NCBI RefSeq assembly: GCF_000247815.1
Contig: NC_021673.1
Coordinates: 112,819,479-112,883,478, forward strand
Reading direction: 5' to 3'
Origin: Ficedula albicollis
Taxonomy: Eukaryota; Chordata; Aves; Passeriformes; Muscicapidae
DNA length: 64,000 bases
Shown here: piece after piece, positions 12,806-29,400 of the stretch
How the letters are laid out: each line of letters begins with the position of its first letter
Numbering within the stretch: the first letter of the stretch is position 1
Made by a program: the position numbers and the translations under genes
Notes under the pieces: model-generated
The model's database searches: none
What the model was told of the DNA's origin: nothing
The model's input: the letters and a program-made list of their open reading frames with translations, nothing else

Positions 12806-15745
12806 GGTTTGTTTAGACTAACTTAATGTGTTTACTGCTGAAAAAGTTGTAGGGGGTTGGCAGGAAATCTTGCACCCACCAACAACTTTGTTTTCCACTA
12901 TTTACCTGTGCTCTCTGCTTCCCTCTGTGCCAAGGGAAGGATATATTAAAATATCTGGGTCTTTTATTCTGTCATCAATTCACTGGACCTCTTCTGGTTG
13001 TTCTGAGCCCAGGGTGGTAGAATGGGCCTTGGCCAAGCCTGGCTGTGGGAGGAGAATAGCTCTAGGCTGGTCAGCAGCATTTTGCCTGTCATCTTCATAA
13101 ATAGCACAGCTATCTTCTCGTCTTGGTGTAGCTGCTTAGGTTCCTGGTGCTTTTCTGTGTCACTCTTCAGCTAGGTCACAGCCACAGTCTTGTGAGGCAG
13201 GTTGGGACATTCTGCTGACACTTGACAGCAGGACTGTGGGAACATGGCTCCTTGAAGATTGTGAGAGAGCTTTTAAGAGGAAGCCAAAGGGTTTCATCAC
13301 ACCAGGCTGTGTGGAACACTTCAGCAAACAATGCACATCTACACATCAAGGGAATTTTCCAGCATTTCTAGCTGCTATATATATTGGAACAAGTATACTT
13401 AGGTACATGATTAACCTCAGCCTTAACAAAATTTGTATTTATTGAAGAGATAAAGAATCACAGGTTACAGTGATGGATAGATGCTCTAGAGATTATTCAA
13501 TACAAACACTGGGACAGATTCCATTCTGTGTATCAGCCAGGACTGGTGTGTGTATCACCTTCTGAAGAAGGTAATTTTACAAACTCTCCTGCTCTGTTCT
13601 GGTGTTGATTAAAACATCAGCAACTACATTCACACGTTTAGGCTATCCATAAACTTTCATTTTCTTCCCCCAGTGGCCATGAAGAACATTCATCTCCACT
13701 GAATTCAACAGCTTTTTTCGTATTTCTGAAGAATTACAATTATGCCTTCTTTTCTGTTTACTGTACCACACAAGTGGGTTTTCTGCAGCCTTCCCTGATA
13801 GGTTTTATTTCATTTATCTGTTGTTACTCTAAAATTGGTGTAACTTACATGCATTATGAATATATTGTATTCTGTGTGACTTCAAATCATGCCTAGAAAT
13901 CAGTTCTTAAGCCTTTTGATTTTACTTTATTTCCAGCAGTGATTAAAAATTGTTGCTCCCTTGCGACTATTTATGGATGTGTGTAAAAAGAGCAGATGAT
14001 TTCAAACAAATATATACTGAACAAATTTATGACACCTAGGTTCTCCTCTCACAGCAGCGATCATTAGATTTGGGGACATGTCAGGAAGAGGAGGGCATTA
14101 CACATGTACAGTGGGGCTGAGTGGCTGAAATGCTGCCTGCTGCAGGACCCAAGGTGCCTTTTCTGCAAAGTGTCAGGGAACTTTCACTGTCTATATTGCC
14201 ACACTATATTGCCTGGACAAGGCAGCTTTAGTCCATTTATTTTCCATATTTAAGACATCTCTTTTTTTGCCAAGATCATAATTTTTGTCTCTTGGCAAGC
14301 AGTCTAGCAAAGACCATTAGAATTATAAATATAACCACAGAAGTTTTCTGGGTTTTCTGACAGAAACATGTGTTTGAGAAGTTTGCAGTATAAAAATAAG
14401 TAATGTTTTTACTGATTTTTTTACAAATTTTTAGCAGGGTTTTGGGAAGGGTGACAGAGGAGGAAATAGCTGAAATCTGTACTTCCCCCTTCTGTTTTAG
14501 CAGAGATTGGTGTGTGGAAGGTCTGGCATTTCGATTTAGGTAACACTGGCTACGTGACCAGTAGAGGGAGCCCAGAATCACAAAATGTTGGAGATGTTTT
14601 TGACTGGGGGACTTTGGGGTGCAAAGTTTGATTTGACAACGTACAGGAATTTGAAGGGAGGCACTGAGTACTACCAGCTTATAACGATTTTGGGAAAGAG
14701 AGTTTATGAAACGTTGAAATGCCTGATGTCTTCTAAATGATCAAGTTGTATTAGCAACCTTTATATTGGAAGGTTAAATGAGTGTTTTGTTTTCTTTTCT
14801 TTCCTATGTTGCTGGTTGGTAACATCATAACATCACTTTTACAGAAAGTAAGTAACTTTTCCTCTTTTAAACATTTTTAAAAGGGGGGGGGGAGGTAATA
14901 ATGCTTGTATTTGTGTATAAATGTGTATGTATATAAAACAAACACACAACCAGAAAAATACCAGTCTTAAAGACATACTGCTGCAGATTGTAACTTCTAT
15001 ATGTGAATGACTTCTAGAATACCACAGTGGTTTAAAGCAGTCTCACCCAAATGATGATAAATAGTATGAAAGTTCTGCATCTGAGGACTGTAAATGGTAA
15101 ACATATTTCTTGTGTGCAGACTGTGGCAATAAAACTTGCAGCGTATCAATTTAAAATATATTATGGCTCTAAAAATTCACAGATATCAAGTTACAAAGTA
15201 GAATATTATTGTATCCAATTTCATTTAACTGAATCAAAGTTGAACTGATTTGGAGTGTTTCAAGAACTTAGGTCAAGCTGTGCCATTTTTGATATTCAGA
15301 GATACTCAGCCTTATATTGGCATGCCTTGACTGCTGTATTAATGCATGCCAGGAGCTCTGAGCAGAAGGAACATGTCCTCAGGCAGTAGGAGAATTTAGA
15401 AAGCACACAATAAGTAGTACAGATCCCTCAGAAAGTGCTCTGTGATTCAGACATCAGTCTGCATCGTGGGGTCTTTGCTGGCTTTTTGAACCACAGTCCC
15501 ATGTGCTGTGATAGCATGTCTTGCAAGCATTTCCAGCGTCAGTTGTGTGTAACATTTGGCATTTTGAATATGGAGTTTTAAGGGTGCCAGTGCTGACAGA
15601 AGAATAGGCATGTCATTGGTTGACATGGGTCAAAACAACACTGACACAGGACACCATGGAACTTCGGTTTGATCTGTTAGCTCAAAATAAATCCCACCTC
15701 TCAGTGTTCCCAGATTATTTTCATTTGCAACTTAAGTGTGTTCTG

Positions 15746-16111
15746 TATGGTTTGTTTTGTGCTCCTTATGGACATACCCAACTCCAGTTTTCAAGAAGGG
15801 TGGATATGGCCCTTTGGTTGCATGCCATTAGGAGTTGCAGATATCTGTAAGAAACAAGCATAGCAGTAGTTAAAGTGCCTCTTGGCTCAGTAGCCGATAA
15901 GGGTTTCTTTCTAAGTCAGAGAGTAGTTTTATGGTTTGTTTTGTGCTCCTTATGGACATACCCAACTCCAGTTTTCAAGAAGGGTGGATATGGCCCTTTG
16001 GTTGCATGCCATTAGGAGTTGCAGATATCTGTAAGAAACAAGCATAGCAGTAGTTAAAGTGCCTCTTGGCTCAGTAGCCGATAAGGGTTTCTTTCTAAGT
16101 CAGAGTAGTTT
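15746..16111 (+). repeat. two-copy tandem duplication, 184-bp period
   Basis: TATGGTTTGTTTTGTGCTCC starts both copies (15746 and 15930). Both run through GATAAGGGTTTCTTTCTAAG and are identical until a 2-bp difference in the final CAGAGAGTAG/CAGAGTAG. Confidence 0.95.
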
Positions 16112-18219
16112 CTTTTGTCCTCTTGCCAGTTGTCTAGACTTTGAAGATTAAGATATCTGCTGTGAGCACAGTAGTGATCATGAGATGTTGCCAAAGCCTC
16201 TATTTTGGGTTCATTCATCCTGTATCATTTTAATTGGTTAATGATATCTAAAAATAAGTGTGGAGTCCAGAGTATCTTCATCAGAATAGGAGGAGAATAC
16301 AAATTGTGCATACCTGCACACACAGTTTTGTTTCTTGTTGACATACCAAGTTTGTATTCTGCTGCAGAGTCAGCAAGTTCTTTCTGTCTTGCAGAGAAAG
16401 CCTTAATCGGTGATAATGTTTCACTAAAAAGATCCAAGTCTGAGAGAGTTGAAATTGCTTCACGTTATGTATGTTAACATATGGAAGAAATTACACAGCC
16501 ATAACTGCTGTATTAAATGCTTTGTATCTTTGCTTGTCAAGCATTAATACAGTAAGGAAAATGTGTAAGGAGAAGTACCCTACAAATTACAAAAGTGTTT
16601 AAGTTATTGTTAAACTCAATGAGCTCTCTTAATGTCTTCTGTCCCACTGCTAGCAGTATCATTTTATTTCCAACATATTTCAGTTTGTATTTTGTCAAAG
16701 TATTCTATCAAAACCAAATGTGGACCTAGTTTTATTTGCAGGCAAGCAAAAGAAGCAACAAAAACTTGTCAGAATTTTCATATTGTGTGATCATATTTAG
16801 AATACCCATAAAATAAATACCTATTGCATATCTGATGTGTTTATAAACAATGAGCATTTTTATCTGTGATTTTTTATTTTAGATGTAGTGATATGATACA
16901 TTAGGTGACCTCTAGTAAATAAATTATAATAGACAGGACTTCCTGGCCTGAGGGCACTTTATAGTTTAATTTTTACCGGAAGAGCAATTACCACACTATT
17001 GATCTTGCCATTAAAATAATGATACATGTAAAGTAAGGATGAATTTTGTTGTAACAGAGCCATGGAAATCAACAGAAAACATAACCATATGAAATACAAC
17101 AATTTCAGTCCAGTTTCACATATTAAAAAAAAAAATCAGACATGCGATTTTCAACCAGGATTGGATGTTGTCTTATAATACCAGAGAATAAAGAAGAGTA
17201 GTTTCTGATGAACTCTGAAGCCTTGTTCCTGGTTTATAGTTGAGTGTATAATTAATCCTGAAATACTTCACAACACACTTAATTTAATGCACAGGCATTG
17301 TTCCACTTAACCAAGTGGAATATATTTACGTGGCTAAAGATAAGTGTGCGTGCAGACTGGGGACCCCAGGGAAGAAGCACAGTTTCAGATTCAGTCCCCA
17401 AGTATGCCGTGTACAGTAGCCAGCAAATGGGGACAAAGATGTGATAGTACATCTATAGATCTCACAATTCAGTTTTTTAAATTAAAATTAAATAAAATAA
17501 TTTATGACTGCCTTCTTCCCCACCATTTTTTAGATCAACTTTTCAAAATAGTATACATCTAGCTAGGGTAGAAATATTTGCTTTCTTTTTCTGATGTAAA
17601 CATGCATCTGCTACAAAGATATCCCTGTCCAAGTACTCTTTTGTTTTTTTCTTAATGTGTTGTGTTTCTTTTTAAATAATCCTTTAACATGAATTCCACA
17701 GTGGTATTAAAATTATTACCTTCAGAAGGTCAGTCTCATAATCTCTAAAACAATTCCAATTAGAAAGGGTAGTGCTTCATAAAAGGCACAAATGTGCTTA
17801 TATTTGTGTATAATAATGCGTGCTGACCATGTTGAGCCAGAAGAAGGCTTTACTATATATCACTTTTAATTTTAAGTGTGTTCTTTCTGGGCTCTTTATT
17901 ATTCTTTTGTTGCCTTTCATCCTATGGGATGCAGCTGCCCTTGAACTTGGTACTGTTTTGATCATTCATGTGCAGCAGCCACATTGTCTGTAACATTTTA
18001 AAAATGAGGCTTCATGGTGTTATTTATGAAGTAATTTCACATAAATATTTGGACTTTGGTTCTTTCAGAATGTGGAGCTGGTTGCTGTATGAAGAAAAGC
18101 GTAATTATAATTCACAGACTTTTTGCCTCAAGCCTAGGGGACAGATGCATATGATTAAGTTTGAAACTGGCCTGTTATTGTAATGTAGATGTTTTCAGGG
18201 TTGAGAGAATTAAAAAAAA

Positions 18220-18755
<536 letters not shown>

Positions 18756-18821
18756 AAGGCAAAAAAAAAAAAAAGAAGCCAGGCAAGCATGAGTTTTTAA
18801 AAAAATAGACCGAGGGAATAG

Positions 18822-20325
<1,504 letters not shown>

Positions 20326-20437
20326 AAAGAAGAATCAACATGCCCTACTGATGGAACATTGGATTTAGGATGTGAATCTGAGTTAGATGGCACTGAAATG
20401 GCTGAGACAAACAATAATAATGGAGAAGAAAATGGTG
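20326..20437 (+). CDS. ASXL3: ASXL3 internal exon, acidic linker after HARE-HTH
   Basis: The acceptor ends in TTTTTTTACTGTAG and the donor is GTAGGT. The exon enters in phase 0, reads 37 codons and leaves one base (G) for the next exon. It encodes [20 protein letters not shown] followed by [17 protein letters not shown]. This is an acidic, Asn/Glu-rich, probably disordered linker that matches the ASXL3-specific segment [20 protein letters not shown]. The run of four Asn codons (AAC AAT AAT AAT) is a local expansion compared with the mammalian protein I remember. No catalytic or binding motif is visible. The intron before it is only 1,348 bp, which groups this exon with the HARE-HTH exon. Confidence 0.95.
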
Positions 20438-23400
20438 GTAGGTGATTTAATCTCAATATCAGAGGGCATATTTTGGGAAAAGAAAAAGTATTGTTTTCTT
20501 CAGATTTTTGTGATGTGATTTCTAAGCAGTGTAAATAATATTTTGTACTCAGTGGAACTATTTTGAGTGACTGGCTCTCTTTTTTGGCCTTATGAATGAA
20601 TCAGGAACACTAAGTGCCTTTATTGGACCTAGGGTTTTAAAAGACAAAGAATAGTGGTGTTGGGTGTGTTTTCAGTAGGTAATTTTTTGGCTTACAATTT
20701 TTTTGTTTAGAGCCCAGAGCTAAAGAATAATTTACCTTTACCAGAATTCAGACTTGGCAGTTGTCAGATGCAGACATCTCATTGATTTCAGTGTGGACAT
20801 GTGGGGTTGGTCCCTCAGCAGAGTTCTGGGCAGAGGACAAAGGTTTGTATTTTTTTCTTTCAGGCAGGAGTTCTCCTGTTTGCATTGTGACATAACGACC
20901 TCTTGAAGTATCAAGAGCATTTTTTTTTTCCTCTAAGATAATGGCAAACTGAAACACTGAAATAAGTTAGAAATGGAAACCTTAGAAATATTTTTTTCCT
21001 TTTTTTGAGAGTTAATAATTAGTCATAGAGAGAACATCAGTCAGCTAAAATTACTTTGCAAGTAAGAGAAGTGAATATTATTATAACTGCACTCATGTAT
21101 TGTTTGTAAAGTGAATTCTTTATTAAAAAAAATCTGACTGTCCAGGACTTCTGAAATAAACCTTTTCTTGGCCAGTTCTCTTCTGCTGCCCCATCACAAC
21201 CTGTCCCACTGCTGGACTGCAGCCTGCTGTTTTGGCATGCTTGGTATATGGTGAGAGGGTGTCCTGTTTACAACTAGGACATGAAAAGGCTCAGCTTATG
21301 TTGTTGCTCTGCTACAGACTTCCTTTTTTAACTCGAGCAACTTACTTAGCTCTCAGGCTGTACCTTTACAGGACTGATACTGCAATTTTTGTATTGCTGT
21401 CCAGCCACACTGAGAAATCATAAAGTGTTTAGTGATAGGAGTAACAGAGCTATCCATGACACGTTGTGGGTCTGTCTAGGACTGAAGTTTTGAAGCTCTG
21501 TGGAAACAAAAGTCCAGAGTTATTAAATGTCTCTGCTTCTTCATTTTCTTTGAAATATTATGTCTGTAAGTTGACTCTGCATGTGCAGTGGTTTGGTGCT
21601 TATGTAGTGTATGCTATGTGTGTAAATGAATTTACGTGCTTGTAGTTATTTAACAATTCCTGTTTGATACTCAGAAAATTTGTCGATTCACAGTTCCTGA
21701 AATTGCAGGAAGTATAGAGCAGTAAAAAGCAGTGTAAATACAGTTGCAAATACAAAGCAAAAGTCGATGTTACTTGTTATAAACAGATAAAAATTTTGGC
21801 AAAAAAAAAAAGGGCAATTATTTAAGAGTGTTAGGATGTAAATAGGATGTTATAGAATGTAAATAGGATGTCATAATTTCAGAAGTAGAAAATTGCTGGG
21901 TTTTGACTGGGAGCAGGCTATGTACTATTTTCACAGTTCACAGTAATAAAAATAATTATAGCACTTGTGATGACATAAAAGAGAAGCTGCAAAAATTTAA
22001 CATTTTGAAATAGAACATTGAATTATACCTAGATTGGTTTTAAAGCTGAGAATTTTCCATAATTTGTTATCTTTAACAAATCTTGGAAAACTGCAATATA
22101 TTTAACATTTTGAGAACAAGACTTTTAAAGATTTTTTTTTTTGTCCTCCAATGGATATCAATGGATATATTAAAAAAAAGTAAATGGGATGGCAATAATG
22201 ATATTGTATATAGAAAGGCCAGTGCTGGATGTGATCAATTAAGAGTTAAATGCAGCATGTATTTCACAAATAGCATATCAATCAGCTAATACAGAACATA
22301 ATTCTGCCAAAGATGTTTGATAATAGTTTTTCTTGAGACTGCAAGTTTGTTATTAAAGATATCATTTATATACACTTAGAATTCTGATTTCGTTTACAAT
22401 ATAGAAGGCTTGGCTTAAAAATAGAACCATGCCCAAAAAATACATCCAGTTTTTGGTAGATTGAAATTGCAAATTATTTAATCTGCAAAGGCATAGGAAT
22501 GACCATCCACGATAGCATTTTGCTCTGGAGAGTGTGATGTGACCACTCTTCATTCAGTATTCTTTTATGTCAATGCTTTTTGAAAACTATGAAATCTTTC
22601 TAGCTTAAATTTATTGATAATAAATAATCATTTTGAGACTTCTTTTGATTGCCTTGTAAATTATTGCAGTTGAACAGCAGGAATATTTTTAGACTTTCAA
22701 GCAAAGAGAAAAGGTCATATTTATGCAGTAGAAATATGTATTCAATAAATCAATATATCTGAAAAGCATTTAAGGATCACAACAGAAAATAAATTGAACA
22801 TGAATGACATGCTTTTGCTAATTAGTCCAACCAGTTCTTAGACTATAATTCTGATAGTACTGATTAAAAAATATAGACACAGATTTTCCTTTGGGTATAG
22901 CACTAGTTAAATGATTACCAGTGTATTGCATTCATTATAGCTGTAAGAAGGACTTAAGGTAAACAGGAAAGGATTTAGAAAAGACACATAAGAAGTCCTG
23001 AGTGAACAAATACCTCCTTTGTTCTGGGGGATTTAATAGGGATGGTCTCATTAGTTTATGAAAGGAGAGGTGGTGGCTTGATCGGTTTGTAAATATTTGA
23101 GAAAAGTTATTTCTGTAGAAAATATTTGGTCTAACAGACCAATTACACTTTTCACACTAAAGCTGGGCTTTTTTTTCCTTTCCAGGAAACCATTCTGTGG
23201 CGTGAAAGTAGCATTTAGTTCAGTGCAAAAAACACTTCATGAAATTCTCTGATTTGTGTTTTAGAGTATGTGAGATACATATGAGGATGGGCGTTGCTTG
23301 CACATTAAATTCCTGATTGCCCGACTGATTGCATTTTTATTTGCTCTTTTCCACTCTGATGGAGTCCAGAAGCTGCAGTTCTGACAGAGTGATCAGAAAT

Positions 23401-26400
23401 TGTTTAGCAAGAGTTTAAAAAATGCCTCTTTAAATGTAGCTGGAAGCAAAAGGATGAAACTGTAAGCAACAGCCTCAGCCCATTTGTGGGCTTTTAGACC
23501 ATAGTCTTTGGGAATAAAAAGTACCGGCTGACGCTCAGACAGAGAAGAATCACATCATTCCTCAGCAGGCACATTTTTCGCAGTATAAATGCAGGCTACT
23601 GAACAATTTTATTAGCATAATAATGTAAAAATTCCTAACCATTATAAACACATGACTTGGCAAAAGCTGTTACAACACATCGGTATTGCTAAGTGGACAA
23701 GTGAAATGGTCACACTTCAGGATTTTGCAGATGCTGTGGAGAATTTTTCTTTCCCCACCTTTTCCAAAGGCATATGTTAAAGAAACTCTTTGCGCTACAG
23801 TTGATTTTGTTTGGAATGGGATTTCTAATAGAAGCTCTGTAGCAGTCCCATATCTTTAAAATTCCATTTTCCTCAAATACAAGGGTAGCATGCAAAGATG
23901 CTGTGGGTAAAAGAATTAAAATCCCAATTACCGTTGCCTGGGAAAATGATGACTATAATATCCTTTTGCCCATCAATAGGATGTTCAGTTCTCAAAAAGC
24001 ATTTGTCCCTAGGGTTTCTGAAGCCAGGGCTAATCCATCAGCCACGGAGTGCAGTTGATTAAAAATGGTCTTCGCCCGAGCCAGTGGAGTGATGTAAGTG
24101 TGGAGGAGACAGCAATTCCTGCATAGCATGACTTCCCTCCCCACCTCAGCCCAAGCAGGGCTTCTGATATGTGCCCAAATACGAGCAACATATGTCTCCT
24201 CTGGAGGCACTTTGGTTTTCAGCACTTCCTAGAAGTGTGTGTTCTTCAACTATGAACATGAAATGGCAGAGTTAATTCCTTAGGCAGTTTTCTTAGAGAT
24301 AGTTGACAAAATGATGGAAAGCAGAGGGTCATGTTCATGGTGAATCCTGAAATTGTGCTTTGTAGCTACTGTGTTTTTGAACACCTTGTGCCTTTTCAAC
24401 TAGGAAACCCTAGGATAACTCTGTAGCAAGGAATGTTCACCTCTGTTTGAAACCTGAGTCTCCATTTGGATATTTAATTCCTTTCCAGGAATGAAATTCC
24501 TGGCAATTCAGTGAAACCTGTTGCTACTATCTCATCTCTTGGGAATAATATCGGATGATTCTACTGAAAATGTTTGTGACACGTGGCAACATCTGGATGT
24601 GAGATAGACTCTTCTAAAAGCGGAAGAGCAGCAAAGGAGTATAGCAGCTCAAATAGAGTTTTGGGTGACACAGCAGTGAGAGGTAGTTTTTAATTTGACT
24701 TAGATTTTTTTTTTTGGTGTATTTTTCCTTCATCTTTCTGCAACTATAAAATAAAAATATGGTACCTGGGATTGAGCTTAACTTCTTTTGTTTCATTACT
24801 GCTTGAAGGGAGTCATAAGAATAGGAGAAGATACTTTGAGGCTTGAGGATGTTTTTCAACTGTTTTTTTTTTTTCCTGTACAGTAGTTAATGAGGTCTAA
24901 GGAGTTGGTGGCTTAGTGATGACAGGCTGTATATTTTTGGTGGAAAATGCTGACTTGCTTTGGAATGAGGATTCACAGTTTTCTAAGCTTTGTGAAACAT
25001 TTGGGCTAGAAAACGTGCTGTTAATATAATGGGATTCAGTGCAGACTAAGAAGCTGATGTGGTATTTGATGCCTTTTCCCAAAAAATACTATTCAATGCT
25101 ATTTATTAATTCACAGTGCTAGTATTGCTTTTCAGAAAGAATATTGCAGTCACCGTAGTACCCTTGATGTATACATCTGTTTTTGCTTGCTTTGGCAAAC
25201 TCATACAATTAACTAACTCCCAAACTGGTTTTCATTTTCAAGAGCTGATGGCAACAGCCGAGTTCTGAATTGTTCAGTTTTGGCAAGCTGGGCTCTAGAG
25301 ATCCAAGAGTGATGGAGGTGAATTAGTCGATACATCTGTGTTGGCAAAGTGCAACTATTTATGTCACTACAAGTATAGATCTGTGTCACCCAAAGAACAT
25401 ATTGAATTTTATGGATATTTTAGAGAGAGAGATTGTGTGTATGTTTTCCTGAGGGAGTTCTCTCTGAAATTTCATATCTCCAGAGTGTGTGCATACATTT
25501 TATGTTTGGGATAGACTCTAGTCTTTAGCATATGGTAACAATATTAATTTATGCTTTGCAATGTGGCCATTAGTAAACAATCCTTCTCATCTGCTGTGGT
25601 TACTTTTATAAAAAGGGAAGTGAACGGCAGTTGATTTTGCTGGTTTGATTTAAAATCAATATGATCTGACAGAAATCAAAATTAATTGTGCTGTTGATTT
25701 TGGGAAAATAAGCCCTTTACTGGACAGGAAATTTTCTGTCCATCTAGTTACATAAATCTGTTTACTGTTATTCATAATAACTTTCAATGTCAAGGAGGCA
25801 GAATAATTTTTTGTTGTATTCCTCAAAAAAATTTTTCTTTGAAGAAGCATGTCTGCCAATATGTTTTACATAGGTGTAATTTCTTGGGTGGGGAAGGTAA
25901 AAGATAATAAAAAATAACAGAGATAGCCTGTAAAATTTGAAATTCAAAGACAGCATTGCTGATTTTTATAAATCATAGCCTTTTATAATAATTAACAAAG
26001 TCTTGGAAAAATGGAAGAGAGGAAGTTATTTTAAATGCAGCTTGCCAAAAACATTTTTAACATACTCTTTTTGCTAAGTAATTCTAATTCTATCGTTCAT
26101 GTTAACAGTCTCTGAACACTCACTAAGGAGGTCTTATCTTCAGAAACCCAGCTGCTCTTCCAGCTCATAACCTAACAGTTTATGGCTTAATAGTTGCTTT
26201 TTCTTTATTCCTTCACTCGGTCCTGGCCCTTGAGGAAGCCGATTTAAAGAATGGAGCCTAATTATTCTCCACTAAATGGAAATGCCTCCTGTAGGCTTAA
26301 AACCGCTCTTGTTTCCTTTTTCTACTGTAGCAATAATGGTGAATCCTCTTTATTTGCTACCCAAATATTTTTCCTTTATCTGTCACATTCTCTCAGGGTT

Positions 26401-29400
26401 TTTTTTTCCCTCCCCAGCACCCAGTTTATTTTTAGCATTCTTTTCTGATACATATTTTCAAGGGAACATGGATCTGATAATATTCATGGATCCTCAGCGC
26501 TTATGGAAAAAGTGGCTGTAGCTTTCCAAAGTTATATGTGTGTGCAAAGAACACTTTAAATTTGCTTTTCTTTTAGTGTGATCTTTGGTTTCCATAGGAG
26601 AAATGCCTCTTTTGTTCTTACAGCATTGTTTTTTTCAGTAGGATCATTAATGTTGACTTCACTTATATATCTTTCTGTCGTATTTTTTTCCTTTCTTTAT
26701 GTCTGACCCATTCAGAGAAAAGCAGTTGAACTTTATCCATAGAAATTAAGAAATAAATAGCGACAATTTTATGTCATCACAGACATTTTAATGCAGTCAC
26801 ACTTTGGTACACATTGATTCAAATTACTAAGTAGCACAACATGTTTTAAAGATTAAATTTATTAATGGTTGCATATTTGTATTTAATTTCCTACAGAAAA
26901 GACAATTCATATTGTTTTTAAACAATATCCTGATTATCCCCTAAATCAAGCCTGTATGTCAATTTTAGTATTACTTTTTGCTAATGAAGTGAGTAGACTG
27001 TATAAGTTATTAAGCAATCGTATAATTTAGCACAATGTATTTAGATGCTTGTGTCTTCTACTTATGGAAAATAGGCAGTGACATGTCTTACTTACTACAT
27101 GGTTAGGTTCATAGCCAAGTTTTGTATCAAGCTGGTTTTAAGTGGAAATGGAAATTTAATCAAAACATAAAATGTAACATTTAAAATAGTTTCCTACTAT
27201 CTTACTATTTTAAACTACAAGGTATATGAAGAAAAATACAATGTACAAAATAAGTTTTAGAAAGGAAGTATCATTTGTTCTAAATAAATTGGGATGAGTG
27301 TCTCTAGTCACAGTGTCATTTTAAATATTTTTAGCAGCAGATTTCAACCTTGTGTATCTATTTCTTTAATCATGAACTACAGGAAAATTCGGGTTGTTTT
27401 CAGAACTCTGAACAAACTAGGTTTGAGTTGAGCTAAAGAACCAGCCTGAAGTGAGGTGTTCTTTCTGTATCTGCAGGAGAAATGACAGTGATGGAAAGCT
27501 GTTTATTGTTTCAGTGTGTTTCAGTTCTAGTTGTTTCACCCACTGGAACAGTCCCTGTTTATTGGTTTAACTTTGTTGTAAAAGATTCAAAGGAACAGAA
27601 GCAAAACAAACCAACACACTGATAATATTTTATGTAAAATCGAAGTAATGATAGAAATAAGAAGTGTGATCTATTATAAATTCTCACAGCTCCAGGTTTA
27701 TTGTTAAAAGAGAAATTAATGAAAGCACAAAATTAATATAGAGCTGTGCTTTGTTTTATTCCTGCTGTATCATGACTTTGACATTAATGGTTGTGGTGTT
27801 GAGTATCATCAGATAGCTGTCAAACCTCTTCAGGGTGAACTTTATCACCAAAATAAATAGGAGAGACTCCTGGACAATATCCTAGATCACCATAATGAAA
27901 ATCTGAATTTCCCATCTCAACCAGAAGGTAATAGGAGTTGCAATCATTCTGGGGAGCAGGAATAGGTTTATCATGACAGGTCATGTTGTATCTATCCTGT
28001 TTCAGGAGAGGCACTGAAGTTTACCAGTTTCCATTCTTTAGGGATTTTTGAATGTGTTCTCTTCTTAATTTGGGTTTTGTGTGCACATGCTATTTCTGGG
28101 TTTTTTCTTCAATTCTTTGACTCTCAAAATTTGCCAGAACACAGTAAAAAAAAAGGTTTCTTTGAAGGAGAAAACAAAATCTGGGCAATTTGAAATGTCA
28201 CGTTTTTATTTTATGTAGGTGTTACTTGTCTCAGGAGCTTAGCTGTTGCAGTGATTTGGATTATATAAACCAGCTATTGTTTGTTTTCTGCGGACACTTT
28301 GCAGCTCTTTTACGTTGTCTTTTTTGATAGTAAGCTTTGCTCATCATGTGGAAAAGATTGATCCAAATCAGGTGATTCTGTAAACTCACAACCTGTTTTG
28401 TGTTGCAACTCTTCTTTGTATATTTTGACAAATCCTGTATAGAGGAAAAAAAACCCCACAAAAATCAGTTATAAATCTTGTGACAAAATAGCATTTTTCT
28501 CTTACCTGGTAATGAAAAATGTTAATCTAATAAGACAGTTATCTTGGCATAACAGCAGTGCCACAGAGTGTATTCTCTCTTACTGAGGTAGGTATTAATT
28601 AGTTTTGCTTTCAGTGTGAAAAAAGGATTTAATATCACATGCATCTTATGATGACCATTAATTATTGATTGCTGAATTGTCTCTGTCTTTTCTTCTTACA
28701 AACACACATCAAAAACATTACAATGTTTCTTCTAAGAACCATTGGTAAAGGCATGAGACTTAGCTACTTTGTGTGTCTCCTCATCCCACTGAAGGATGGG
28801 CAGAGAAAATGGAGTAACACTGGGCTACATTATTTCTGGCACGTGTCTGTGCAGCTTCTTTGAGTGTCTTCAGACTATTCTGGTGGTGTGCAAAGTATGG
28901 CAAATCTTGGAAAACCATTTACTGCCCCAAAACTTTATAAAGAAGGTATGTCAACACACAAACCAGCTTTTGAACACTGCTGGAAGGCAGACTTGAATTG
29001 AGTCAGCAGAGAATGTAAGAAAATCTGCTTCATTTCTGGATCCATGCTAACTCTGGTTTAGCTGGTCAGCCTTGGGTTACTAGTGATAGTAACAGTAGTG
29101 CAAAGCATTAAGAGTGGAAAGATTTCTACAGCCCTTTTAGTTGAGTTTGCTGACCACCAAGACTAATAGGATGCTCCAGCTATTCTCACAGCTTTCATAT
29201 CTGTTTAATAAAACTTCTTTAAAAAAACCAACAAAATAAATCATATTTTCATTTGTTTTTAACTAGGAGAATTTTTCTGTGTCGCACACATTTATTCAAG
29301 AGGCTGTTTAATGCAAGTACTGTAGTCTTTGTTCATTAAAGCATGTATTATTTAGAAAGCTGACAAGTATAGCAGCGTGTATTACCTGAGAGACCAGAAT

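Noticed and set aside
14845..14847. CAG-AAA-GTAAGT as an alternative 3-nt microexon
   Set aside because: The splice signals are good, but AAA would change the conserved Ser to Asn and does not fit the AAG/GAG expected from paralogues.
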